A DNA stretch of 64,000 nucleotides, taken from contig JANRJY010000064.1 of NCBI GenBank assembly GCA_033763735.1, positions 16,192 through 80,191 of the forward strand. Reading direction: 5' to 3'. Both the position numbers and the translations under genes were made by a program. Under the pieces are notes generated by a model. That model was not told where the DNA came from, did no database searches, and was given only the letters and a program-made list of their open reading frames with translations. Shown here piece by piece: positions 43,694 through 52,460 of the stretch (positions are counted from its first letter, which is position 1; each line of letters starts with the position of its first letter). This DNA is from JANRJY01 sp033763735 (GTDB lineage: Bacteria; Bacteroidota; Bacteroidia; Cytophagales; UBA9547).

Positions 43694-45873
43694 GAATAGG
43701 TCTCGGATTTGTTATTTTGAATTATTGAAAATGACTTCAATTTATTGCTTTTGAGTTCTATACTGAAATTAAGGGATTTAGTTTTTTTGTTTAATGTATA
43801 GGATTGAACAGCAGATGAAATTCTTATATATTGAGGCGCATAAATATTATCAGCAGACTCAAATTTTGATGTGTAAACGGCTTTGTTAAACAAATAAAAC
43901 GGGGCTACAAAGTCTTGAAAGAACTGAACTGATTTATTGTTAAAATGAATCAAAGGTACATTATCCGTTACTTCTATGCTATCATAATATCCAAGCAATA
44001 TTCGGTAAGCAGCCAGATAATATTTGAATAAGAGTGACGATTTATCTCCTTCAAAATCAGTAAAATAAAACATTACGCCATCATACACATAATATGCAAC
44101 TGACTTCGTGCTGTTACACATTATGTAGGTTCGATTCCAGGCATCTGTAAACACCTCCCACTTAATTATTGATTGATCCTTCTCGTTTTTCCATTCCAAT
44201 ACATAACCCGGATACAAAGCGAAACCAATAACCAGTAATTCATTTACTTGCACATTACTTATATGCGAACCTTCAATTGGCACCTCAGAAATGTGCAATC
44301 GCTTTTGCATGCCATTTCTTTCAATAAAATAAGAAATTGGATAAGAAAAGGTCTTAGCTCCTACATAGGGCACTGTTTGATATTGAAAATGGATATGCGG
44401 TTCAGGAGAACGACCTGAATTACCACAAGTTGCCAATGGTGTGCCTTTGGTCACATACTGACCAATGAACACTTTAAAAGAGTCCTTTTTAATATGACTA
44501 ATTTGCGAATACAATCCATTCAAATGATTCATAATCAAAGTGTTTCCCCAATTATGTTCGGTATTAACTTCCCCTACATCGTTATCCTCCACATTATTGA
44601 TTATATCATAAATATATCCGTCAAACGGGGCAATAATTTCTTTATTGTAACAATAAAAGTGTTCCAAACTTGTGGCAGGATAGCGATATGTATTAGATTT
44701 TGAGTCTACAATTACAAAATCCAAAGCTTTACCCCAATCGCCCAAATGTGTAATTTTGCCATCATAACCCTGACTCACATACCACTCTCCCGAAAAAGGA
44801 AGTGAAACTTTATACAAATGCTCATTTTTGAATCTTTGGATAGAATTTAGAAACTTGTAAATTGTTTTTTCGGCTGAGAAATATTGAATAGTAGTCACTT
44901 GCAAAAACTTTTGCATCCATCTTTGGTTCAATGAATATAAAAAAGATATGCATAATAAGCTGAACGACAATGAGTAAGCTTTCAATTGAAACACGCCTAA
45001 TATTTTGCTTAATGACATCAACAGCAACATCAAAATTGGCGTAAGAACTACAACAGCCACATAACTGTACTTATTCGGTATCAGAAAAAAACAACCAACA
45101 CTAATGGCAAGGAAAATAAAATTGGCGCCTAACAAATTGTAATTCAAATCATTAAGATCGGCACCAAGCAAAGAGTAGAAAAAATATGCTGAAAATAACC
45201 CTACAATACTTAAAGAAAATGCAATTCGCGAAAAATATAAAATACAACCGGCTATCATTATCCCGCCCAAAACACTGCTCTGAAAGAATGTTCCGGAAAG
45301 CGTTTTGAAATAATAATAAGCAAAAGGAAAAAAATCCCAATTATCGGCAACATGCACGATTTGATACCAAATTGAGGATTCGTTTCGTGCAAGTTCATTA
45401 AATGCAAAAACATGATTTTCATCCAATTTGATAAAACTCAAATTGCTCGATGAAAGCGAAACCATCCAATACGTAATTAAAAAAGGCAATGAAAGAAAAG
45501 GCAAATTCAAAGGAGTTAGCACACCTTTAAGAAGTGATGTTACAAGTAACAAAACCAAAATTGCCGTTAGAAAAAGCAAAACAAATGGGAAATTGAATGC
45601 ATAATCATAACCCATTGACAATCCAAACAATAATGCATTAAACCCAAATGTTCCTGTGCGGATTTCTTCGTGATTATAACCCAAAAAAAAGGCTATAAAA
45701 TTAACAACCAGCACGGACACCAATCCACAAATCCCTATTGAAGGACTAAAAAAAGTAACTATCATTATAACAACAGCCAATACATTGTTCAACGAAAAAA
45801 ATATAAGGCTATAACTGTTCAAAAGGCTTTGCAGCCAAAAATTAGCTTTTAATTCTTTTGAAAGAGAAGGCAA
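43681..45873 (-). CDS. Urea transporter fused to an M23 peptidase-like domain
   Basis: The 730-residue protein has two parts. Residues ~1-315 are a multi-helix urea transporter with both pseudo-repeats visible (IRTGTFGFNALLFGLSMGY at 71-89 and NDLNYNLLGANFIFLAISVG at 241-260). Residues ~355-510 are an M23 (LytM-like) domain with His460 in YSQISH and the HxH pair His493/His495 in PHIHFQ. The first metal motif is unusual: HLGDWGKALDF, with nine positions from His376 to Asp385 instead of the classical HxxxD. The last ~220 residues have no recognised domain. The start is a TTG at 45873. It is first in the operon. Confidence 0.87.
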   Translation of the reverse strand: MPSLSKELKANFWLQSLLNSYSLIFFSLNNVLAVVIMIVTFFSPSIGICGLVSVLVVNFIAFFLGYNHEEIRTGTFGFNALLFGLSMGYDYAFNFPFVLLFLTAILVLLLVTSLLKGVLTPLNLPFLSLPFLITYWMVSLSSSNLSFIKLDENHVFAFNELARNESSIWYQIVHVADNWDFFPFAYYYFKTLSGTFFQSSVLGGIMIAGCILYFSRIAFSLSIVGLFSAYFFYSLLGADLNDLNYNLLGANFIFLAISVGCFFLIPNKYSYVAVVVLTPILMLLLMSLSKILGVFQLKAYSLSFSLLCISFLYSLNQRWMQKFLQVTTIQYFSAEKTIYKFLNSIQRFKNEHLYKVSLPFSGEWYVSQGYDGKITHLGDWGKALDFVIVDSKSNTYRYPATSLEHFYCYNKEIIAPFDGYIYDIINNVEDNDVGEVNTEHNWGNTLIMNHLNGLYSQISHIKKDSFKVFIGQYVTKGTPLATCGNSGRSPEPHIHFQYQTVPYVGAKTFSYPISYFIERNGMQKRLHISEVPIEGSHISNVQVNELLVIGFALYPGYVLEWKNEKDQSIIKWEVFTDAWNRTYIMCNSTKSVAYYVYDGVMFYFTDFEGDKSSLLFKYYLAAYRILLGYYDSIEVTDNVPLIHFNNKSVQFFQDFVAPFYLFNKAVYTSKFESADNIYAPQYIRISSAVQSYTLNKKTKSLNFSIELKSNKLKSFSIIQNNKSETYSCVY

Positions 45874-45904
45874 TTCAGTGTCTATTGTAATTTTGTATTG
45901 GATT

Positions 45905-45912
45905 CAAAAGTA
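45905..45912 (-). promoter_or_regulatory. -7 promoter box of the urea transporter operon (TACTTTTG)
   Basis: An exact TAnnTTTG match on the minus strand, 31 bases before the TTG start at 45873. It supports that start. Confidence 0.45.
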
Positions 45913-45967
45913 TGATTAAAGTTTAATTGTGTAAAAAATACACGAGCAAAAATTGAAAATAAAATTA

Positions 45968-46033
45968 ATTAGGGAAATAAACCTTGCTTACCTTTGATTT
46001 ACGATTGAAGATTAAAGATTTTTGATTTAGGAT
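45968..46033. repeat. Direct repeat flanking the AAA ATPase gene, copy 1
   Basis: It shares AATTAGGGAAATA, TTTACGATTGAAGAT and ATTTTTGATTTA with 47491-47545 in the same order and orientation. AT-rich repeats of this flavour are frequent in Bacteroidota spacers, so it may be a general repeat rather than a mobile-element end. Confidence 0.6.
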
Positions 46034-46110
46034 GTTATTTAAAAAATTAAATTGAGGAATGAGACTCAAAAGTAGGGGTATAAAAATTTGAAAAGCAATT
46101 TTTAAGATGA

Positions 46111-47418
46111 TCATCTTTCAACATATTTGTACAACTTACCAACTGCGCACAATGGTATATTAGTCAGCCAATCTTGAGTACGATAATTTGACATTGAAAC
46201 CCTAAATGCAGTCAGAGGCTTATATTTTTGACTATATATTTTTAAACTTTTTGCTTGCAAATTTTCCTCTGCCTTAACTTCAATAGGCCATATATTGCCT
46301 TTGTAGTCAATCATAAAATCAATTTCTGATTGTAAATCCACAGGTGACCAATAATAAATTTCTGATATACCTTGAGCCTTTAACTGCTGCAATACATATT
46401 GCTCCGTAATACTTCCTTTGAATTCCGAAATTGAATTGTTTTTAATAACCATTTGGGAAGCATCTATTTTTACCATAGCTCCTAAAATCCCCACATCTAA
46501 AACAAATAACTTGAATGAATCGAATTGCTCGTATATTTTTAATGGTGATTTTGGTGTGGAAATTTTATTCACTTTTAATACTAACCCGGCATCAATAAGC
46601 CAATTTAATGCCAATTCATAATCTTTGGCACGAGTACCTGATTTTACTGCACTATAAATAAACCGCTTATTTTCTTTTGCCAATTGAGAAGGAATTGAAT
46701 CCCATAACATACGCATTCTGGGAACGATACTTGCTGGAGCATGTTTTGCAAAATCGTATTGATACGTTTGCAATATATTTTGTTGCACTTCTCTTACTTT
46801 TATTAAATCATTTGACTCTACATAAGTTCGAACCGCTTCCGGCATACCACCTACATAATAATACATACGCAAATAATCTTGAATTTTTGAATGAAAAAGA
46901 TTCAAATTATCCCATTTCATATTTTCAATTACATTTTTTAACACCTCCTGACCAATTGCTTCAAGAAATTCTAAAAAATCCAAAGGAAATAAGTTCAAAA
47001 ACTCAACTTTACCAACTGGAAATGAACTATTTGCACCAATTGAAATCCCTAATAACGAACCAGCACATGCGATATGAAATTCCGGTGCATTTTCATAAAA
47101 ATACTTCAATGCCGTAATTGCTTGTGGAACTTCTTGAATTTCGTCAAAAATAATTAAGGTTGATTTTTCTTTCGGGATTATGCCTGTTTCTACTTGTATT
47201 GCAGTTAATATTTTGTGCAAGTCAAAACCTTCACTAAATACATTGCGCATAATAGTGCTGGATTCAAAATTGATATATGCAAAGTTTTCAAATTTTGTTT
47301 TGCCAATTTCTTTTAGAATCCATGTCTTACCTACTTGACGTGCGCCATTGATTATCAATGGTTTTCTGTCTTTTTTTGTGCACCAATTTGAAATTTGTTG
47401 CGAAAGTCGTCTGTTCAT
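46111..47418 (-). CDS. AAA ATPase of the DUF4143 family
   Basis: The 435-residue protein has an AAA_14-type N-terminal ATPase: Walker A INGARQVGKTW, Walker B TLIIFDEIQE and sensor region ACAGSLLG. DUF4143 then covers about 205-360 (YYVGGMPEAVRTYVES). The C-terminal part has a PD-(D/E)XK-like nuclease pattern (SEIDFMIDYKGNIWPIEVKAE). The role of this large family is unclear; defence or mobile-element functions have been proposed. I start at ATG 47418, where similarity begins and a -7 box fits. Direct repeats flank it. Confidence 0.88.
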   Translation of the reverse strand: MNRRLSQQISNWCTKKDRKPLIINGARQVGKTWILKEIGKTKFENFAYINFESSTIMRNVFSEGFDLHKILTAIQVETGIIPKEKSTLIIFDEIQEVPQAITALKYFYENAPEFHIACAGSLLGISIGANSSFPVGKVEFLNLFPLDFLEFLEAIGQEVLKNVIENMKWDNLNLFHSKIQDYLRMYYYVGGMPEAVRTYVESNDLIKVREVQQNILQTYQYDFAKHAPASIVPRMRMLWDSIPSQLAKENKRFIYSAVKSGTRAKDYELALNWLIDAGLVLKVNKISTPKSPLKIYEQFDSFKLFVLDVGILGAMVKIDASQMVIKNNSISEFKGSITEQYVLQQLKAQGISEIYYWSPVDLQSEIDFMIDYKGNIWPIEVKAEENLQAKSLKIYSQKYKPLTAFRVSMSNYRTQDWLTNIPLCAVGKLYKYVER

Positions 47419-47423
47419 ATGTG

Positions 47424-47431
47424 CAAATATA
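47424..47431 (-). promoter_or_regulatory. -7 promoter box of the AAA ATPase gene, leaderless spacing
   Basis: TATATTTG on the minus strand is an exact match, five bases before the ATG at 47418. Confidence 0.45.
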
Positions 47432-47490
47432 ACACAAACACGTACGACTTTATGCAATTTTTAACACTTTTCCGTAGGACTTTTGATGTA

Positions 47491-47545
47491 ATTAGGGAAA
47501 TATTACATATTTACGATTGAAGATCAACTATTTTTGATTTAAGAT
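47491..47545. repeat. Direct repeat flanking the AAA ATPase gene, copy 2
   Basis: This is the partner of 45968-46033. It begins ATTAGGGAAATA and continues with TTTACGATTGAAGAT and ATTTTTGATTTA. Confidence 0.6.
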
Positions 47546-47568
47546 ATCATAGAAATTACACTTAAAAC

Positions 47569-47664
47569 CTGAACACTCTGAACCTTAACACGTCAATACT
47601 TCAAAACGTCAACACCTCAAAACATCTTTTAGTCAACACCTCAAAACATCAACACGTCAACACT
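47569..47664. repeat. Degenerate short tandem repeat (TCAACACCTCAAAACA type)
   Basis: About 96 bases of loosely repeated units such as GTCAACACCTCAAAACAT, CAACACGTCAACAC and CTTCAAAACG. The units vary in length and there are no unique spacers, so it is not a CRISPR array. It lies between the ATPase gene and the VOC gene. Confidence 0.75.
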
Positions 47665-47724
47665 TTTTCATTGTCATAATCCAAATATAATCTACTTTTA
47701 TAAAAAATATCATAAACACAACCA

Positions 47725-48150
47725 ATGGGCTCTACAGTCAACTTAAAGAATAAAATAAAAGAAGCAGTACAACACAAAGCATTTGTAAAAAACTATGTAA
47801 CCTGGTTTGAAATACCTGCCTACAACCACTATAGAGCCGTTGCATTTTATAATTATATTTTCGGAATAGAAATGACTACCGTTGAACTTAATGGATACTA
47901 TATGGGATTTTTTCCTGCCGAAAATGGCATAGGTGGTGCCATTGTTACCGGACAAGGTTGCGTGCCCAGCGAAACAGGACCATTGATTTACCTGAATGCA
48001 AATCCGGATTTGAACCATGCATTGGCAAGAGTTAATGAAGCCGGCGGAAGAGTAGTGGCAGCAAAAACTTATTTGGGTGAACAAGCAGGATACTTTGCGT
48101 TATTTATTGATTCAGAAGGAAATAGACTTGCTCTGCATTCAAAAAACTAA
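47725..48150 (+). CDS. VOC (glyoxalase/bleomycin resistance) family protein
   Basis: The 141-residue protein has a VOC fold: FVKNYVTWFEIPAYNHYRAVAFYNYIFG, then YYMGFFPAENGIGGAIV, and the second half LIYLNANPDLNHALARV ending GYFALFIDSEGNRLALHS. The family covers glyoxalase I, dioxygenases and epimerases. The catalytic residues are not distinctive. Its stop codon is directly followed by the ATG of the decarboxylase gene, and the ATP-grasp gene comes next, so it probably acts in the same pathway. Confidence 0.88.
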   Translation: MGSTVNLKNKIKEAVQHKAFVKNYVTWFEIPAYNHYRAVAFYNYIFGIEMTTVELNGYYMGFFPAENGIGGAIVTGQGCVPSETGPLIYLNANPDLNHALARVNEAGGRVVAAKTYLGEQAGYFALFIDSEGNRLALHSKN

Positions 48151-50883
48151 ATGAATCAAAACATGAATTTGAAACATTATAATATCATTCAATTACGAAT
48201 AGATCTTTGGAATGACCTTAAAGAGCAAAGTAATAATGCAATTCGAAACATTAATGAAAATGACCTTTATGTAAAAAAAATAAAAGAGTCATTAGATAAT
48301 TTGTTAACCATAGAGCAATTTTTTTCCTTTCCGGGCGCATTATTGGTGAAACGATTAATCGATTCCGTTCAAAAAGGAGACCACAAATCCATTGGAAGTC
48401 AAGTAAATGATGTTGTGCACTTATTGGTTAGTGAAAGTTACAAAACACATCCCGAAATCATTGAGGGATTTCAAACCAATATCAATCAAAATGAGATCAG
48501 AAAAAACGGGCAATTAATTGCTGACAAAAAGAATTATTTTGAGGTATTATATGTAGAAGAACTATCTGAAAATGAAGAGATTTCATTAAAAAACAAAATC
48601 AAAAGTCTTATCGACCCTAAAGATAATTTAACCTATGACATCTTGGTTCAACGGTCATTTCAAGATGCGTTGATAAGCCTTTTTTTTAATTACAATATTC
48701 AAGTAGCGGTAATTAGGTATGCGCCTTTACGTTTATCAAAAAACATCAATGAACTCATTCGTCCATTTATTCAAAATGTACTCAAAATAGACATTAGCCA
48801 AGTAAAAGATGCGGAATTAGGCCCGTTATTGGGGAAATACATCCATCAGTTTCGACCGGAATTAGATATTTACTACATAACCGACGCGTCCCTTACCCAT
48901 CTGGAAGACAGCACTTTGAAGGCTTTCAAAAGAATATTTTACCGAATGGAAGATATTCAGGAACTACATTTGTCCATAATAAGTGGAATTAATGAACGAT
49001 ATGAAACACCATTTTTTTCTGCACTTTTAGAATACAGTAAAAGGCCCACCACTGTGTTTCATGCATTACCCATATCGAGAGGTAATTCCGTATTCAAATC
49101 ACGTTGGATTTCAGATTTTGGTGATTTCTATGGAAGAAATGTATTTCTGCCTGAAACCTCAGCTACCAATGGAGGATTGGATTCCTTGCTTCAACCCAAA
49201 GGCACATTAAAAAAAGCCCAACAAAAGGCAGCCAAGGCATATGGAGCTGAGCATAGTTTTTTTGTGACCAATGGCACTTCAACAGCAAACAAAATTGTGC
49301 AACAAGCACTTATTCAACCCGGAGATGTGGTGTTGGTCGATAGAGATTGTCACAAATCGCATCATTATGGTTTGGTACTTGCAGGTGCGTTTCCTGTGTA
49401 CTTGGACTCCTATCCGATTGAAGAATATTCGATGTATGGAGCTGTACCTCTGAGTGTTATAAAAGAAAAATTACTCACTCTCAAGGCCGCAGGAAGACTT
49501 GATAAAGTAAAAATGATTCTCTTAACCAATTGTACATTTGATGGGTTGGTTTATAATGTTGAAAAAATAATGGAAGAAATCCTAGCCATAAAGCCTGATA
49601 TGGTTTTTTTGTGGGATGAGGCTTGGTTTGCATTTGCAGGGTTCACTTACACATTCAAGCAACGAACAGGCATGTATGTAGCTCAAAAGTTATATGACAA
49701 GTACCGAAGTACTGCCTATGCCCAAATGTATAACGAGCACATTTCAAAACTCAAGCCAAAAGAATCCCCTACTCTTCCTGACCCGGACAAGGTTAAAATC
49801 AGAGTATATACGACACAAAGTATTCACAAAACACTTTCGAGTTTCAGACAAGGATCAATGATACACGTTTGGGATGAAGAATATAGCCTTAAAGTAGCGG
49901 ATAGTTTCAGGGAAGCTTATATGACTCATACTTCCACCTCTCCCAATTACCAAATATTGGCATCCATGGACGTAGGCAGAAGGCAAGTTGAATTGGAGGG
50001 ATACGAAATGGTAGAAAATAGTATTGAAATGGCTATGATTCTGCGATCTAAAGTGCAAAACCATCCCACATTAAGTAAATATTTTCATATTTTATCGGTA
50101 AAAGACATTATCCCTAAAAAGTATCGTGAGCATGGTTTGGACGATTATTTTTCACCGGAAACGGGATGGGCACGTATGGAAGAAGCCTGGGAAAAAGATG
50201 AATTTGTGCTTGATCCCACCAAAATAACCTTATCTGTAGGTAAAGCCGGAATATCCGGGGATGTGTTCAAAAATGAATACTTGATGGATAGATTTAATAT
50301 TCAGATTAATAAAACATCGAGAAACACTGTTTTGTTAATGACCAATATAGGCACAACGCGTAGTAGTGTCACTTTTTTGATTAATGCACTTTTACAGATC
50401 GCCCATGAGTTGGATGAAAGCAATCGGTCACTTAATCGGAGAGAAGCCGAAATATCCAAAAAACACATTACTTCACTCATTAAGGATGTGCCTCCTCTAC
50501 CCGATTTCAGCCATTTTCATACCTCATTTTTGGCAGCTCCCGGAGTACCCGGAGGCAATATCAGAGAGGCCTATTTTTTGGCTTACAATGAAGAAATGTG
50601 CAAATATATCCCTTTAAGTGAATGCCTTGATGCACTAAACAAAAAGGAAAACTTAGTATCTACTTCATTTGTAATTCCATACCCACCCGGATTTCCAATA
50701 CTAGTTCCAGGGCAAGTAATTAGCGAAGGAATCATTCGTTTTATGATTGCATTAGATGTAAAAGAAATACATGGTTACCGAGCAGATTTGGGTTTGAAAA
50801 TATTTACAGAAGAAGCATTGAACCGCAAAAACACCATTTCTGCAATGGGTGCAATGGCCATGATGAATGCTAAATCAAAATAA
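48151..50883 (+). CDS. Orn/Lys/Arg decarboxylase family PLP enzyme
   Basis: The 910-residue protein has an N-terminal region of about 320 residues. The fold-type I PLP domain of basic amino-acid decarboxylases follows: YGAEHSFFVTNGTSTANK, DRDCHKSHHYGLVLAGA, FLWDEAWFAFAGF, and the likely PLP Lys560 in TTQSIHKTLSSF. The C-terminal domain has PYPPGFPILVPGQ. It would make a polyamine such as agmatine, cadaverine or putrescine. It begins with no gap after the VOC gene and is 21 bases before an ATP-grasp gene, a non-standard setting for catabolic or acid-stress decarboxylases. Confidence 0.92.
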   Translation: MNQNMNLKHYNIIQLRIDLWNDLKEQSNNAIRNINENDLYVKKIKESLDNLLTIEQFFSFPGALLVKRLIDSVQKGDHKSIGSQVNDVVHLLVSESYKTHPEIIEGFQTNINQNEIRKNGQLIADKKNYFEVLYVEELSENEEISLKNKIKSLIDPKDNLTYDILVQRSFQDALISLFFNYNIQVAVIRYAPLRLSKNINELIRPFIQNVLKIDISQVKDAELGPLLGKYIHQFRPELDIYYITDASLTHLEDSTLKAFKRIFYRMEDIQELHLSIISGINERYETPFFSALLEYSKRPTTVFHALPISRGNSVFKSRWISDFGDFYGRNVFLPETSATNGGLDSLLQPKGTLKKAQQKAAKAYGAEHSFFVTNGTSTANKIVQQALIQPGDVVLVDRDCHKSHHYGLVLAGAFPVYLDSYPIEEYSMYGAVPLSVIKEKLLTLKAAGRLDKVKMILLTNCTFDGLVYNVEKIMEEILAIKPDMVFLWDEAWFAFAGFTYTFKQRTGMYVAQKLYDKYRSTAYAQMYNEHISKLKPKESPTLPDPDKVKIRVYTTQSIHKTLSSFRQGSMIHVWDEEYSLKVADSFREAYMTHTSTSPNYQILASMDVGRRQVELEGYEMVENSIEMAMILRSKVQNHPTLSKYFHILSVKDIIPKKYREHGLDDYFSPETGWARMEEAWEKDEFVLDPTKITLSVGKAGISGDVFKNEYLMDRFNIQINKTSRNTVLLMTNIGTTRSSVTFLINALLQIAHELDESNRSLNRREAEISKKHITSLIKDVPPLPDFSHFHTSFLAAPGVPGGNIREAYFLAYNEEMCKYIPLSECLDALNKKENLVSTSFVIPYPPGFPILVPGQVISEGIIRFMIALDVKEIHGYRADLGLKIFTEEALNRKNTISAMGAMAMMNAKSK

Positions 50884-50904
50884 CACAAAAAAAACACCTA
50901 TAAT

Positions 50905-52365
50905 ATGAGCTTAGAAGCTGAAATCGCACACATCAGATCTCTTTTCAAATCCAATACAACCCCAATTTATTTCATAAGTGCCACTAATTTTAATTTACTT
51001 GGAATGGACGAGTGGATAAGCAACTTCAAATTCATTTGTCACATTGATAGCTTTGAAGGTGCACATCCAAATGTATTATCTCCTTCAATAGAAATTGAAC
51101 ATGAGGAATTTCAAAGTATAGAAGACATTAACAATTATTTGCTTCAACACCCAGAGGTCATCAATTATATCAAATCTAGAAGTGTAAATGGGAATGCTGG
51201 TAAAGTTGTGTTTTTAATGTTTGATTCTAAGACAGAACAATTGGCAAAACACTTGGGCCTTGAAGTATGTATGCCATCAGCTAATCTTCGTGAATATTTA
51301 GACAATAAAGTGAATACCAATAGAGTAGCCGAAAAAGCAGGTGTTGCATGTGTGCCATATGTACTTTCCAAAGTGAATGATTACAAACATTTGAGACAGG
51401 TTTCAAAAGACCTCGGTGAACAACTTGTGGTTCAAACTCCTTATGGTGATTCGGGTCATACCACTTTTTTCGTTTCCACAGAAGCTGATTTTGAACTTTA
51501 CAAGAATGAAATTACCGCTGAGAAAGAGGTGAAAATTATGAAACGTATCAATTGCTATGGCACAGCTATCGAAGGATGTGTAACCAGCAATGGCACCATT
51601 GTGGGTCCATTGATGACAGAATTGGTTGGTTTTAAGGAACTTACGCCATACAAAGGGGGATGGTGTGGCAATGAATTATTTGCAAATGCATTCACTCCTG
51701 AAATAAGAGAAAAAGCCCACAACTACACCCAATTATTTGGCAATCAACTTCTTAAAGAAGGATATAAAGGATATTTCGAGCTTGACTTTTTGATTGATAA
51801 AGATAATGGAGCTATTTATTTGGGAGAATTAAATCCTCGCTTTTCAGGAGTTAGTTCTTTGACGAATCATGGACAGTTTGCTTATAATGATGTGCCATTG
51901 TTTTTGTTTCATTTATTGGAATGGATCAATATGCCTTATCATATTAATATTGAAGCACTTAACCAAAAGTGGAATACACAAAACAATATAGATAGCTGGA
52001 GCCAATTGGTGATAAAACATACCAAAAAGACTTTAGAATTTGTTATACAAGCACCTCAAACCGGCATCTGGGAAATTCAGAAAAATGGCAAGATAAAGTT
52101 TGAAAAAACAGATTTCAATAGGCTTTCTGTGTTAAGTGACAATACTGCCTTTTTTATGCAAATCACTCAGAAAGATGGCTATATGTATGAAGGTGCGGAT
52201 CTGGGAATACTTGTGATGCGCGGCCGACAAATGTATGACGACTTTACACTTTCGGAAAGAGCCAAACGTTGGATAGCAGCTATCCGCAGTAATTATCAAT
52301 CAGAAATAATTGATGGAGAATTATTGGATGAAGCTGGAATTGGTGGAGATTTTAAGGTGATGTAG
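50905..52365 (+). CDS. ATP-grasp enzyme (biotin-carboxylase-like)
   Basis: The 486-residue protein has a pre-ATP-grasp region (1-125) and an ATP-grasp core: NKVNTNRVAEKAGV, QLVVQTPYGDSGHTTF, GYFELDFLIDKDNG and the metal site YLGELNPRFSGVSS. There is no biotin-carrier domain. These enzymes ligate a carboxylate to an amine, thiol or carbonate using ATP. Next to a decarboxylase that makes a diamine, amide formation with a polyamine is an attractive idea, which is inference. It is last in the three-gene cluster. Confidence 0.85.
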   Translation: MSLEAEIAHIRSLFKSNTTPIYFISATNFNLLGMDEWISNFKFICHIDSFEGAHPNVLSPSIEIEHEEFQSIEDINNYLLQHPEVINYIKSRSVNGNAGKVVFLMFDSKTEQLAKHLGLEVCMPSANLREYLDNKVNTNRVAEKAGVACVPYVLSKVNDYKHLRQVSKDLGEQLVVQTPYGDSGHTTFFVSTEADFELYKNEITAEKEVKIMKRINCYGTAIEGCVTSNGTIVGPLMTELVGFKELTPYKGGWCGNELFANAFTPEIREKAHNYTQLFGNQLLKEGYKGYFELDFLIDKDNGAIYLGELNPRFSGVSSLTNHGQFAYNDVPLFLFHLLEWINMPYHINIEALNQKWNTQNNIDSWSQLVIKHTKKTLEFVIQAPQTGIWEIQKNGKIKFEKTDFNRLSVLSDNTAFFMQITQKDGYMYEGADLGILVMRGRQMYDDFTLSERAKRWIAAIRSNYQSEIIDGELLDEAGIGGDFKVM

Positions 52366-52391
52366 AATTATCAATTAATTAATATTTAAAA

Positions 52392-52424
52392 ATCCTTATA
52401 AAGGTTTTAAACCTTTATAAGGAT
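52392..52424. repeat. Perfect 16-1-16 palindrome upstream of the REP-type transposase
   Basis: ATCCTTATAAAGGTTT and AAACCTTTATAAGGAT are exact reverse complements around a single T. It lies 36 bases before the transposase ATG. A related palindrome (53121-53159) follows the gene. It may act as the REP-like substrate, and also as a terminator for the ATP-grasp gene. Confidence 0.9.
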
Positions 52425-52448
52425 GAATAATTGCTTTAAGATTCCATT

Positions 52449-52456
52449 TATCTTTG
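52449..52456 (+). promoter_or_regulatory. -7 promoter box of the transposase gene, leaderless spacing
   Basis: TATCTTTG is an exact TAnnTTTG match and ends four bases before the ATG at 52461. Confidence 0.4.
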
Positions 52457-52460
52457 TCCA

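Noticed and set aside
47569..47664. Short tandem repeats as CRISPR or minisatellite coding region
   Set aside because: Units vary in length and sequence, there are no regular spacers, and no reading frame is maintained.
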